Assembly: GCF_901933205.1 (NCBI RefSeq)
Contig: NC_044582.1
Coordinates: 19,691,820 to 19,755,819, forward strand
DNA from: Camarhynchus parvulus
Lineage: Eukaryota; Chordata; Aves; Passeriformes; Thraupidae
Length of the DNA: 64,000 nt
Reading direction: 5' to 3'
Shown: piece by piece, positions 10,962 to 24,200 of the stretch
Numbering within the stretch: position 1 is the stretch's first letter
Layout of the letters: the number at the start of each line of letters is the position of its first letter
The notes under the pieces: generated by a model
The model's database searches: none
Told to the model about the DNA's origin: nothing
The model's input: only the letters and a program-made list of their open reading frames with translations
Position numbers and translations under genes: made by a program

Positions 10962-11815
10962 CCACCATGCTCCCCTCATGGCAACGCCATGGCCGGGATG
11001 GATGGCAGGGCCGCAGTGACACCATGCTCCCCTCAGCCCCACAGCAGGCCATGGCCATGGCCGGGATGGATGGCAGGGCCGCAGTGACACCATGCTCCCC
11101 TCAGCCCCGTGGCAAGGCCATGGCCATGGCCGGGATGGATGGCAGGGCCGCAGTGACACCATGCTCCCCTCAGCCCCATGGCAAGGCCATGGCCATGGCC
11201 GGGATGGACGGCAGGGCCATGGTGCCATCATGCTCCCCTCAGCCCCATGGCAAGGCCATGGCCATGGCCAGGATGGACGGCAGGGCCGCAGTGACACCAT
11301 GCTCCCCTCATGGCAGAGCCATGGCCATGGCCGGGATGGATGGCAGGGCCACAGTGACACCATGCTCCCCTCAGCCCCACAGCAGGCCATGGCCATGGCC
11401 GGGATGGATGGCAGGGCCGCAGTGACACCATGCTCCCCTCATGGCAGAGCCATGGCCATGGCCGGGATGGATGGCAGGGCCGCAGTGACACCATGCTCCC
11501 CTCAGCCCCACAGCAGGCCATGGCCATGGCCGGGATGGATGGCAGGGCCGCAGTGACACCATGCTCCCCTCAGCCCCACAGCAGGCCATGGCCATGGCCG
11601 GGATGGATGGCAGGGCCGCAGTGACACCATGCTCCCCTCAGCCCCACGGCAGGCCATGGCCATGGCCGGGATGGATGGCAGGGCCGCAGTGACACCATGC
11701 TCCCCTCAGCCCCACGGCAGGCCATGGCCATGGCCGGGATGGATGGCAGGGCCGCAGTGACACCATGCTCCCCTCAGCCCCACCCCCGGCAGGCCATGGC
11801 CATGGCCGGCAGGGC
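10962..11815. repeat. 63-69 bp minisatellite in SRGAP3 3' UTR
   Basis: Twelve tandem copies, marked by GGATGGA at 10996, 11064, 11133, 11202, 11271, 11334, 11402, 11465, 11533, 11601, 11669 and 11737, then a decayed thirteenth. Spacing is 68-69 bp with two 63-bp units. Each unit holds GGATGGATGGCAGGGCC, CAGTGACACCATGCTCCCC and, in most copies, the 16-bp perfect palindrome GGCCATGGCCATGGCC. Open frames across it are a by-product of the stop-free unit. Confidence 0.9.
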
Positions 11816-12175
11816 TGGGCTGGACGGGGCAGGGCCGTGGGAGCCGGGCCCAGAGCTCGCTCTGCACAGCAGACACAGCTGCCCTGAGCAGCCGCCCTCA
11901 CACAGCTCAGCCACCCTGGCTCCGGCGGCAGCTCGGCCGTGGCTGTCACAGTGAAGCTCTGTGAACTCTGCAGCCCACACACAGTCTGTGCCCTCAGGGA
12001 GGTACCGAGGATCAGAGTCAGTCACTCACAAACCATGAGCAAGTTCCAGTTAGGATGCTCCTACAATGTATGTGGTTCAATTTTGTGCCAAGTTCGCTTA
12101 CAGAAAAATACATTTCTTCCCTTAAATTTACAGTAGTTAAAACTACACTTGGAATACCATATTACAAAGGGGGAG

Positions 12176-12181
12176 TTTATT
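12176..12181 (-). terminator. SRGAP3: Possible alternative SRGAP3 polyadenylation signal
   Basis: TTTATT on the plus strand is AATAAA for SRGAP3. The downstream sequence is CTCCCCC then TTTGTAATATGGT, a weaker match to a GT-rich element. Use of this site would give a 3' UTR of about 2.6 kb without the minisatellite. Confidence 0.35.
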
Positions 12182-14796
12182 CTCCAGCAAAAAGTCTTGG
12201 TTCCCTTTTCATCAAACAGAAAAATGGAAGGACTTTAAAAGCAATCACCCCCAGCACAACACAACTGCCCAGACGAACCCATGTGTGCACAGCCCCCAGG
12301 CCTGAACTCCAACCGTTTGTTTTGGTGCTCAAAAAGGCACTTAAAGATAAGAAAACAATTGTATTAAAAACCCACAACAAAACAAAACAAAGGAAAATGA
12401 AAGGCAATAATTTAATAGAAAGACACTGGAATTTGTACCGTATGGTCAGAAGTAAGGGAGGAAATAAAACCCCTAATGAAGATGGGTTTGCTCTCAAGTC
12501 ATCTCAGAAAGCATACAAAAACCAGAAAACTGGCAAAGTGAATGTTCTCCAGGAACTAAATGGAAACAAAAGTAATAATTACTGGCAATGGATACACAGC
12601 ACTCGTGCCAAATGGGTCCTTCCCTCCCCAGCACAGGTCCCTGACCAGCCCAGCCTGGCTGAACATCTGCAGCTGCAGTGCCAGGCCGGGCAGTGCCAGG
12701 GCTGCGCAGGAAAGGGGCATGATGGAGAAATAAACACCAACGAGAACCAAACGCCAAGGACGTTCACAGACACGCACACACACCGTCTGCCCTGCCAGCA
12801 TGACAGGGAGGGACATGGGCAGAGCTGCTCCCCACGGGCTCTGCCAGGGGTGCCGGCGGCTTCGCTTCCCTTCGGGGTTACTAGTATTACTGGGCTTATT
12901 TTTACATTGAGCTACCTACTAAGTGCAAAGATTTGTTGAGTGGCATCGGCTTTATCTAACTTTAGCCTATTTTTGTACAGTTTACAGGTTAACAGTTACC
13001 TTCGAGCAGTTAAGCAAGTACAGCAATATTTACAGGGCTGGCAGAGCGGGGCGTGAGGGGACACGTGCGAGGGGCAGGGGACAGGCACCAGCCGGTCCCA
13101 GGGCCTGCCATGTCAGCTCTGTGCCTGGTGCACGGGGGTGCAGCCATGGAGGGGCAGAGATGGGGTGCAGCTGTGACAGCACAGGTACAGAGGTACACGT
13201 GTCCATGTACAGGCAGTCTTGCACACATGGGAGCTCCCCAGCCAAAGAGACACGAGCCACAGCAGGACTGACGGGTTCTGCCACCCTGGTCAGTGCCTCC
13301 ACTGCCTTCTGGAAGTCAGGCTGCTTCTCCTGCAGAGCTGGGGTCCGCAGCAGCGCTGGAGAGATGAGGAAGATGAAGGGCGGACAAAGCAAAGCCCCAG
13401 GCAGGGTAAGTGGCTGCTGGGTGAGTCAGGAGGGCTTGCAGGCTCTTTGCCCAGGCACAGAGCAGCAGGCTCAGAGATAGCAGGGAGGAAGGATGATGTT
13501 AGGAGACACGAGCATGTGACCATGGGGAAGTGCCAAATCAAACCATGGGCATTGCATGGAAATCTGTACAAGGAAAAGCTGCAGGAGAAGCACGGAGCAT
13601 CTCAGATTCAGTGCTTACAGAGGAGTCTGGATTATCACACAGGACCATGCAATCCCCAGCCTTCTGCATATTTTTTCTCTGGGTAAAACAAAATGTAGAT
13701 TCTTTTGCATAAACTCAAACTGTTGTATTATATGGTACAGTACAGAAAGTGCAAAGTATCACCCATCAGACCAGTTTTGCATCTGATGTGGTCAGACACG
13801 GCTCATGCTTCTCATGCAGGACAACCACTCTGACCTGAGACCCCTCCTTGCTGCTCAGGCCTGACTCTCAAGAGACCACTGGGTTGGGTTTTGATTAAAA
13901 AAAAAAAAAGGAAAAAGCACGTGGGGAAAGAGAGATGAAGAATCTCCAAACTCTGTAAGTTACTCCATGCTTTACCACAGGTTTGGTCACTAGTCCTTGC
14001 TCACTCTGAGAACTTGCAGAGAAGCAGCATTCCACAGTCCCAGTGCAGCGCAGCGTCCTCCTCCTGCACGAGGGTGATGGCACACACCTCACTCTGTCCC
14101 ACTCATGACACTCACTTCACTCCATTCCCATCCATGGCACACACCCTGCTTGTCCCTGCTGCCAGGGCATCACGGGCACATGAAGACATCTCAGGATTCA
14201 GGACTGGAAAGCCTCCAGCTGGCCGGTCACACATGGTCATGTATGGATTTCCAGCTCTTCTTACAGCCCAGCAGCGAACAGACCCCACTGCATTCCCATC
14301 CCTTTTTTTTTTTCTCAATGCCAAGAGGTACAGAAAATAAATTCCAGGATGGCCCTTGTATTGCTTGACGCACAGCTGCTGCAGCGTGGGCTTCCAGGTG
14401 CACACAGACAGCCTTGGAAACCCAGACCAACCCACTGTCTCAAGAGAGGACATTTCAGAGCCAGTTTCTGAGGTAAATCTACTGTTTTTAAAAGTCACTG
14501 AATTCTGTACACTTTGTTTTTAATATATACTTCTACACTGAGTGTGTTCTCCAGTGCCAACACTCAGACCTGCCGTCTCCTCCTGCTGTAGGACTGCAAG
14601 CTCGGGAAGTGTTTCTGCATGGATGGGGTGTGTGCACACCTATGCACATACACACACACGTATGTACAGCACCAGGCCCAGGCCCCACACGTGTTTCCTT
14701 CCACAGAGGCTCCCCAGCAGGGCTCTGACCCCTGCCCCCCCAGCGAGGCTCGCCCTGCTCCCAGCGTCCGGGCACCGCAGTCCCCGCGCCCCGGCC

Positions 14797-15213
14797 CTAC
14801 ATGGTGCCCGATTTATCTGCCGAGCTGCTGGGGAAGAGCTTCTCGGTGGGGGTGACGGCGGGGCTGCCCACGCCCGAGCTGCTGCTGCTGCTGGAGCGGT
14901 GCTGCACCACGGGCCGCACCGGCCGCATGGGCGGCGGCCGCAGCTGCGCCCCGGCCAGCCGGGCCGACAGCGCCGGCTTGAAGGTGGTCATCATCTCGGA
15001 GGTGGAGCTGCTGCTGCGCCGCATGGCCGCCTCGGGGTCCCGGATCAGGATGGTGTGCAGCGGGCTGGCCGGCTCCGAGTTGGCGGCGCCCAGCGGGGGG
15101 GTCTTCATGGGCTCCAGCGTGTCCAGCACCACGTCGGGCGCCTGCTTGGCCGTGTTCTGCCTCTCCAGCTCCCGCAGCTCGTTCAGCGCCGTGCTCATGG
15201 TCTTCTCGATGTC
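14797..15213 (-). CDS. SRGAP3: SRGAP3 exon 22: C-terminal tail and stop
   Basis: Residues about 963-1100, starting at [19 protein letters not shown] after a TTGCAG acceptor and ending DKSGTM then TAG at 14797-14799. It holds a short predicted helix ([11 protein letters not shown]), the conserved [10 protein letters not shown] block, SEPASPLHT, and a disordered basic Ser/Pro region with a seven-serine run encoded mainly by AGC repeats. Likely phosphorylated and regulatory. Phase 0 start. Confidence 0.96.
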   Translation of the reverse strand, partial: DIEKTMSTALNELRELERQNTAKQAPDVVLDTLEPMKTPPLGAANSEPASPLHTILIRDPEAAMRRSSSSTSEMMTTFKPALSARLAGAQLRPPPMRPVRPVVQHRSSSSSSSGVGSPAVTPTEKLFPSSSADKSGTM

Positions 15214-18200
15214 CTGCAAGGCCAAAGCCACATCAGCGCTGTGCCACGGCACCACCTGCTCCCCTGCACTCCACCCCACCATCCTGGCATGCGTGTCTGT
15301 AGAGGGGGTCTCTGATCTGAGAGCTCCCAGGGAAAATAGCAGCTTTGGGAGAAGGTGTGAAGCCCAAACTGGGAGCACTAAGGTGCCCTGTGCTCCCCAG
15401 GTCAGCAGGAGCTTAGTCACCAGCTCCAAAGGGCATGAATCCTGAGCACCAGGAGTGATGGGTGAACACCAGCCTGCTCACACAGCTCCCCCACAGCACT
15501 GAGGCTGGCTTTGCCTCACAACAGAGGCCCTGCAGCCTCCACTGGATGTATGGGGCCTCTGCTGCCCCGTGCCCACAGGACAATGGCACGTGGCAGGGAC
15601 AGACACAGGGATGTTTATGGAGTGAGCAGCACAACAGCTGCTTGCCATGGATATATGAGAGGCAGCAACAAGGCCTGAGGCAGCCAAGGAGACGTTGGCT
15701 CCAGCCCCTCAGTGCCCGCCCACCTCCAGGCTCCACAGTCTGTCCACAGGGATCCCCCAGAAGGTGAACCCAGTGCAACCAGAAGTGCCCATGCACAGGG
15801 AACTAGCTACTGCCTATGGCTACAGTGCTGGGGCCTCCTGTACAAATGGAGAGGTCCTAGTTTGCCTTTGCTTAAATCCACCTTAACTTAATTAAGGCCA
15901 CTCAGCAAGACCATTGGAAAAGCAATTTAAGGCACCAGAGTCAATTGTTTGAAAAGTCACTCTAGTTAATGTTGTCCTGGTGTAGACAAGTCCTTATTTT
16001 ATAATATCTACAAAATGCTCAGTGAGCCTCAGGTAACATTCAAAGGATTAGCTGAAGGGAAATAACTATCAAATTAGCTCCAATTCATTCTCTTAAGCTC
16101 CTAAAATGATGAGCGAAAATACTCTCCCAGGAAGCCTCATGACTCCCAAGCCCAGCAGCTCCACAAAACTCAAGGTGAAAATTAACATCATCTGGGTGAG
16201 TATTTTTTCCAAGAACAACCCAACAGAGCTGGGTGTGCAGCAGCACTGTGACCGTGTCTGAGGTGAAGGGGCTCCAGGCCCTCCCCAGTGAGCTCCTGCA
16301 GCCTCTTGGTGCCCTCCCAGCCCTCTCACCTCAGCAAGAGCTTCTGCTTCCAGGGATTTCTGATCTCCAAGGCTGCTGTGCCGGGTGGACCCACAGGTGG
16401 ATCTCAGAGGGTGGCTGTCAGCCAGGGCCTTCCTGTCTGGGAAATTGATGCTGCCCGCGCTGCCGAACGTGGCCATCCTGCGCTTCTCAGGGCTCTCGAT
16501 CCTGCCCCTGTTGAGGGGGATCTTGTGGGGGCTGCTGGGGCAGGCTGCTGCTCGGGGAGGGGTGTCAATGCCGGGCCCCATCCCTCGGGGCGGGCTGTGG
16601 GTGTCCCCACCGCTGCGGCGCCGCGGGATGGCTGCACCATCAGACCTCAATCTCACCCTGCAAAGAGCCCAGCACGGCACAGGTCAGTGTCCATCAGCCC
16701 CACTGCTGCATGCTGCAAGGCAACCCCTCGCCCTGAGCGCAGCTCAGACCAAATTTGAGCCTTCCAGCTTCAGAAGACTCAGGCAGGAGGGAAAACATAT
16801 ATTTTAGCCAGTACCAAGAAAAGGACAGCATCAAATCATAAGGGTGGTTTGGGTTGGAAGGGAACTCAAAGGTCATCTTGTTTTGACCCCCTGCCATGGG
16901 CAGGGACACCTTCCACTATCCCAGGTTGCTCAGGGCCCCTGTACCCTCTGTAAATGTTAAATCCCCATTAGCAGTGCACATGAAATCCCCTCCAAGCCCC
17001 TATTACCTTGCAGTGCTTTCTAGAGCATTCCCTCCCATCCTGCCCTGCCCCACACCCTGACTGTCCACACGTGTGACAGCGACCCCCTCCATGGTGACAG
17101 GAATGTGAGTTACCTGCCCATCACTCCCCCAAAGCCATAGTCCAAGATGTGATCTGTGGGTGACTGGATGTCGTTCTTGGAGGAGGCTTTATCGTCCAGC
17201 AATGGCCCGCTGCTCGCCTCGCTGTCTGCCTTCTGGCTCAGGCTGTCAGAGAAGGCATCATCCCTAGGAAAGGACACCACAGCAGTGACAGGGCTGTGCC
17301 CCGGGCTAGCCAGGGCCCGGATGCCACGCCAAGCTGAACACCACCACGTCAGCAGCCCCACCCTTTGATAACAAGGAGCTGTGCCAGGGCCACCACGTCC
17401 CTGGGAACTTGGAAACAGTGCACATCTGCCTTCCCATCCCCTGTGATGTGGCTGCCACTGTAATGGCTCCAGATACAGTACTTGTAGGAGAAGCAGCACC
17501 TACAAAGGGCCCTGGGATCTGCCCACGGGCCGGGTGAGCACTGAACAACCCAGGCCAATGCTCACAGGGACAAGGCCAGTGGTAAGCCTGGGTCACACCA
17601 CATTCGGGAGTCAATGAGAAATGGGGCCCAGGTACACTGAGGTACAATGTTTAGTACTGGTCTTTATCAGCCCAAATGAGAAACAAGTGGAGCCAAACAA
17701 TACACAGAGAGGGAGAAGTGAACAGGCACAGATTTCTCACCAAAGTCATTAAACAAACTGCAAAACTGACTGATTATTTTAGGTGACTGAAGTGGACCTT
17801 GTGCAAGCACATGATTGTAACAACCCTCACTTTACTCACATGTCTTGCACCACGATGTACTGGTGGGGAATGAGCCCATCCACCCCGTTGTGTCTCCCTT
17901 CCCACCAGTCTTCTGACGCCCGGTGGTACAGCAGGAGTGAGGCCCCTTTCTTGAAGGAGAGCTCCCGTGGAGATCGCCCAATGTAGTCAAACTTGGCTAT
18001 GGCTTCAATCTGCTCCACCTCTGCACAGGAGAGAGGCACAGCGAGAGCAGCTCAGTTTGGCCCTAAAGGGAGGCTGAACCCCAGAGAGCCCCTCACCAGA
18101 ACAACAGAACAGTGCTGCTGTGGCCCAGCACCCCCAGAGCAGCTCACACTGAGCACAAGCCTTCTTGTTTTCAGACTCATCAATTCCTATTGCTGTTCCA

Positions 18201-21200
18201 GGCGCTCTGGGACCTCTCTCAGACTCACAAACCACTGGCAATTACAAACAGCTACAAAGCAGATGGGGAGCAGCAGGAATCTCCCTCTGTGCATATGGCA
18301 CCCTCACCCACATTGGTTACAGAAACCCATTATCCTCCAGCCTGCGATTTTGTCAAGCCATGTCAGATGCTGTGATCAAACCCCACTTACCTTCTCCTCC
18401 CTTCCTCATCCTGGAGACAGTTTGTTCTGAATTATTGATGAGCAACTAATGCCCCTTTGGGGATCCCCATGGAAATAATGATACCAGTCCAGCCAGGCAG
18501 CTGCTCTGCACCCCACCATCTGCAGCACTCTGCCTCATTGTTTCCCCACTTTTCCTAATGTGAGCTCTACTAAACACCCATGACTCACAAACTGGGAGCT
18601 CAGGGCCTGAAATACAGGAGGGCTGAGCCAGAACTTCACTTTGGAAGGTCATGAGCACACCAGGGTCCTCTAAGCCTCTGGGCAAGGATGTCACAGCAGG
18701 AGCTGCTGGAGCACCCAACAGCACTGAGGAACCTGTGAAAGAGCCTGGCTCGCATGTAGATCCGTTTCCAGCTGGGGAATCCTAAAGAAACAACTGCAAA
18801 GCAGCAAGAGTGTCTCTCTCCTCATTAACCAGAGTGACCCTCACTGTGCCTTGCTTGGGTGGCAGAACAGCTGCCGCTCCCCAGCCACCCCTGCCATTGT
18901 TAGAGCGTTAGCATGCCTTGATTATCTGAGACAGTGGATCATTTCAATCCCCACCTGGAGACTGGCAGACAGAAAATGACAGCAAAATAGGGCAAGCCCC
19001 CCCAGTTCCTCCAGATCTGCCTCATTCTCATTAAACACTGAAACTTGCTGTGCCCCATTACTGACTGTGGGCTCAGCAGCCATCAGTGTGTGACCCGACA
19101 CTGCTCAGGAACCAAACCCATGTAGAGGAGGGGACACCAAAGGAGGACAAAGGATGCTGCATCGGACCCTTGCCCCATTCCAGTCCTACCTGGGACAGGC
19201 CAGGCCACTTCAGCAGATTCATCTTCCCCACCTTAAGCAACCCCCACATGAGGGCAGAGTGTCTGGGAGCACCACAGGAGGAGATAGTTCTGGAGGGGAC
19301 AGAGCCAGGAGGGCTCCCACAGCCCTGACACAACGCTGGGCTACCAGCAGGGAGTGTATGCAAGGCAAGCAGGAGAGGGAATATGTAAATCCTCAAAATA
19401 CAGCTGCTCATCTGCTCCACACTTGGCACCACAGCTAATCACTCGGAAATCCCAATTGGAGCCATTAACGTGCCCACCCAAGTGTGAAATTGGCTGCACA
19501 GCAGGTCCCTTGCCTCCCTTTGCCAGGCCTGTCGGCTCCTGCCTGGAGCTGAGAGCAGGCCTGGAGCCGCCCAGCCCTACGTGCCCTTCCCTGTGCCTAG
19601 AGCTGCCTGGCCCACCGTGCCCTTCCTTGTGCCCTTCCCTATGCCCAGAGCCACCTGGCCTCGTGTGCCCCCCCTGTGCCATTCCTGCTCCCGTGGCCCC
19701 ACTTGCCAGGTGAGCCCTCCCTCCTCCCCGCAGCCTCTCAGGGCAGATGTGCTCTGCCGAGGCAGGACACAGCCAGGGTGGCAGCAGCTGTCGGAAGCAG
19801 AAGGTGCTCAGCCCTCCCAGCACAGCAAGCCCTGCCATGGCTCCCCACCCAGGGCAGTGCCAGCGGCGTTCCCCAAACCGCCTGCTCGCGGCTGGAGCTG
19901 CTGGCGCGTGGGGAGCACAGAGCCGCCTCCTGCTGAGCCCAGCCCTGCCAGCAGCCAGCCTCAGCCCGCAGTGCTCGCTGCTCTCCTGCAGGCACAGCAG
20001 TGCTGGCACGCACCCAGCCCCGGCTCAGTCCTGCTCACCATCGTCACTGGTGTGCGGCTCTGTCCCGTTGTCGTGGTCCACCTCATCGATGGTGCCCGGC
20101 TCGCTGTGCGGGCTGTCACTGCAGAGGAACACAGCTGGCTGTCACACAGCAAATGACACTGCTCCCAGCGCACTCAGCACCCCTCATGCTGCCCAGGGAG
20201 GGGGCGGAGTGCCCATCTCTGCAGGCGTACAAGAACAACTGGATGTGTCTGGGCGACAAGGTGGTGTTTGGTCAAAGGCTGGACTCAGTCTTGGAGGTCT
20301 TTGCCAACCTAACTAATTCTGTGATTTGTGATTCTCTGATTTCAAACCACAGCAGACCCCTGAACTTGCTGAGAACAGCAGACACTCACACCACAATCAC
20401 CAGGCCCAGAATGTCGTGTTCTGTTGGCTCTTGTGTCTTTAGCAGAGTTTGGCAAAACTAACTCAAAGTGACACCAAGTTAAATGCCCCATTCCCTAATT
20501 CACAGTGAGCTTCAGCTTTAGCTCCTCTGCTGCACCAGGAAGGATGGTGGCAGCTGACTAGTATAAGGCATGGTGAGATCTCAGAAATGTATGAAACTTG
20601 TAGAAAATCTGTTCAAGTGTGTTACTGATCATGGTTTGCTAAACCCAGACCTGAATGTTGGGTTAGAATTCCAGCAACAAAGGGAACTGGAAGGTTTGGG
20701 TTAACCACAGGCCAAGGGATTTCATCCAACCAGCAAATTATGATTGAACTATGGGTCTTTACTCAAAATTTCCAGCCTAGGAGGAATTTGGATAGAATTT
20801 ACCTAAAATTCTGTTTTGCTGAACACACTTCTGTGGATCTGCAGCTCAAAAAAATCTTCATCAGTATTAGTATTTGCCCTGGAAAAAGTTTCTTCTGATG
20901 TTTCTTACTGAGGTTTAAAATACTGAGTCAGCACAATAAAATGAAATACCTGGTGGAACTGCCTGTTTTGACTGGTAAGACTAAATCAAATGGTCCAGTG
21001 TGCAAGAGCCTCTTGGCCTGATGAAGGTGTTTGTACCCAGGAACCCTGCAGAGAGCTCACCAGTACTCCTCCCCTCCGGTCATGCACTTCTCATAGACAG
21101 GCCCCTCCAGCTCTCGGTGGCTGGGGAAGATGCCCTCGTGGTGAATGATGATGGTTTTGATGACCTCATTGACATGGGCCTGGCAGGACACCGGATCCTG

Positions 21201-24200
21201 CCCGTCAGGAATGTGCATCAGCGTGGGCCCGAAGCAGATGGCCAGGTTGTAGGGATCCATCATGTTCTCATCGCTGTACTGTGACAAGCTGCAAGCACAC
21301 AGTGAGGAGCTGCTGTGCCACGGTCCTGCTCGCGGGGACACCTCCCAGCCCCGCACGTACCGGCACTGGCACCGAGCTGTCCCCTCTGCCCCGGCACCGA
21401 CCTGTCCCCTCCCCGGGCACACAGCAACTCTGAGCTGTCCCCTCCCCGGGCACACACTGGTACCGAGCTGTCCCCTCCCCAGGCACACAGCAGCTCTGAG
21501 CTGTCCCCTCTGCCCCAGCACCGAGTTGTCCCCTCTGCCCCGGCACCGAGCTGTCCCCTCTGCCCCGGCACCAACCTGTCCCCTCCCCGGGCACACACTG
21601 GCACCAAGCTGTCCCCTCCCCGGGCACACAGCAGCTCTGAGCTGTCCCCTCCCCGGGCACACAGCCACGGCCAGCAGGGCCAGGAAGAACCCAAGCACAA
21701 CCCCCCATGGCAACACCAGAAGGAACTCGTGCACCAAAGACAGGGAAGCCCTGGCAAAAGGGACAGCAAGGAGGAACTTGGTGGAGCAGGAAAACAGACT
21801 CACTGGTTAAGGAAAGCAAAGAGGTATCTCATGACCACGATGACAGCCCGAGGCAGAGTGACAATGATCTGCTGGATCTGGTGCACTCTCTCTGCAGGGT
21901 TCTCAATTTCTGGAACACACGGATAGAAAGCACATCCTTAAAAAGCTTTTCAGGACCAGACAGCTCAGCACCAGAGGGACTTGTTCCAGATCTAGTGGCC
22001 CAGTAAGTGAGGAATACAAAAGCCTGTCTCCAGAGGTCATCCATCAGTCCGGTACTAAGGTGCAGGAAGGGAATGGGTGACACTGCTCCTCCAGCAGGGA
22101 ATTCGTATATTCAGACAAGTACGAACAGCAAATAAAGACATTTCTGTGGGTTTGATTTTAAAATAAATGTTTATGCATTATTCATTTCATTCCTCAACAA
22201 CTCCTCTGTTCCTCAAAAGCCTGAGTCAATGTACCACTGAAAACAGAGCACTGCTTGATTTTCTAGGGCAGATTTTTAAATGAGGTTTTTATTCAGGTTA
22301 CCCTTCTGGGTTATGCACTGGATCCTTCTGAGCCCTTCCGCTCCTGTCTGCTGCTGCTCCGAATAGGAATTAGAAACTCCCAGGAAACAGGTTAGCTGAA
22401 CCAGTGCTGAGTCAGTGCTTTCAGATTCACTGCTCTCCACTCCACAGGGCTGCAGAGCCCGGAGCTGCCATCAGACACCTGTTCCCTCCCAAGAGAAGGG
22501 GTGACTCAGGGCTGTCCTGCCCCAAGCTACCCCTGTGTTCTGTAGAGAGTTAATCCTGTGGCTGCTGTTTCACAGGAAGCAGAGGACAAGCACCAGAGCT
22601 TTTTTGGAGCAGGCAGATCACACAGAAGTGCTTGTTCTGGCTCAAACTATGCCATTTGCTAATCACAATAAAGTTCACTGACAACATGTAGTTAGGCTGC
22701 CATTTAATCAAAATTCTGAGCAAAATCTGGCCTCAATACCAAGATGGAAAGCTTTGTAGTATTTCACGTGGGGAATTTTTCCATTTGATTTATCCCATTA
22801 TTGCCTGCTGGGTTCTCTACTTCTTCAGTCTGGTTTTACAAAAGAGGGTATTTCTTAAAAAAACCCAACTAAATACAAACTGGATAAAACCCTATGTCAA
22901 TAGACATCTGTTCTGACACCCAGAGAAACAAACTCTCAAAACACTTGCCTTTCTCCCAGAGCAAAATGTTTCAAATGGGCATATGGAATTAACAAGGTAC
23001 CAACCACCAGTGCACACACAAGGACAGCCCCACGTGCACTCTGCAAAGTGCCTTTTGACCTGTCTATTGCCCTTGTGCCTTTGAGGAGCTTCCACATAAC
23101 CCCCAGCCCTGCAAGAGCAAAAGGAAAAGTTCTTCACCCTGCTTAGGCTGGGACACCCATTTAGTGCTTCTCTTGTCCCACCCAGTTCCCCACAAAGAGC
23201 TGTCACATGTACTTACTTATAGTAGATACCAAATCTTGAAACCTTTCCTTAGGAAAGAGGGGGTTTTCCAGTCCTCGGAAATACAGCTTCAAGACTCCAG
23301 CCACTGAGTTAATGTCTCGTTCGTTCTGGTCATCAGCAAGGGGGTCTTCACCTGTCCACAGAAAAGGTTTTATATCCAGCATCACCATCAAGCTGGACCG
23401 GCACAAGTGGTTTTCCTCATTTAGTGGAACATTCAAATTTTCCAGTGTTAGAAACCCTCCTCGTGTGCAATGGCAATGCTGATGTTTCCTGAAAACCAGT
23501 TTTACTGGGGAATTTCAAACCTTTCTTGAGGACAAAGATGATATTGGTTGTTTCTCCTTCACTGTTTCCAGCTCAGTGCATTCCTTCCATTTACAGCACC
23601 AACCCAGAAAGCTGAGGATGTCTGAACGACACAGAGTGAGAGGCTGAGAGGACAGGCTTGGCTGGAGGATACAATTACACCTCTGGAATGGACCCAACGG
23701 CTCTGGATAGCTTTCTACTGACTTAAATCTGTGAAAGGCTTTCAGTGCCGCTGAGATTTGGATACTAATTCATCTTAAATTGGATGTGCAAATCCTCCAG
23801 CCTTTGACAATCCTAACACTGCCTTATCCATCGGCCCATCCACCTTCATCCTGATCCTTCCAATGCTGCTCAAGGATTAAGGGTCACTATATTCCCAGCA
23901 GGACTGTCCCTGTCACAGCTCCCTCCACTCAGGACAGCAGGACTGCTTTCCCTTTCTCACTGGCCTGGCATCCTGAGTGTGATCTTCTCAGCAGATTCAC
24001 TGGCACCTCCACAGCCAGACTGGCACCAGTCACAGGGAATGCTGTGCCTCCCTTGGCAAATTGCTGCAGGAAGGATGAACCAGAGTCCCCAACAAACTCC
24101 CTTATGTCTCTTGTGTTTTTAATGACTGTGGAAAAGACCTCTGCACGTACCCCTACTTCTCGTACTCCTTCCCTGGGTAACTGTTCACTACTGCCAGAGA

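Larger units (their letters stand above)
10525..14796 (-). other. SRGAP3: SRGAP3 3' untranslated region (inferred)
   Basis: The region between the SRGAP3 stop codon and the first good polyadenylation signal near 10540. At about 4.3 kb it agrees with the long 3' UTR (over 4 kb) that I recall for human SRGAP3. It includes AT-rich segments (12050-12580, 14460-14540), a purine run at 10668-10691, A-tracts at about 13898-13910 and a large minisatellite at 10962-11815. No splice junctions are evident. The end is inferred from the signal, not from transcripts. Confidence 0.55.

Noticed and set aside
10967..11624. Plus- and minus-strand frames rich in Met/Ala or Pro/Trp
   Set aside because: They are translations of the 63-69 bp minisatellite in the 3' UTR.
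12055..12939. 294-codon plus-strand frame
   Set aside because: No recognisable domain, lies antisense in the SRGAP3 3' UTR and is Lys/Asn/Thr-rich from AT-rich DNA. A chance frame is more likely than a gene.
14797..14810. C-terminal SGTM as a PDZ ligand
   Set aside because: The -2 position is Gly, so it does not fit class I or II PDZ motifs.
14542..15445. Plus-strand frames of 214-257 codons opposite exon 22
   Set aside because: Antisense shadows of the SRGAP3 coding sequence.
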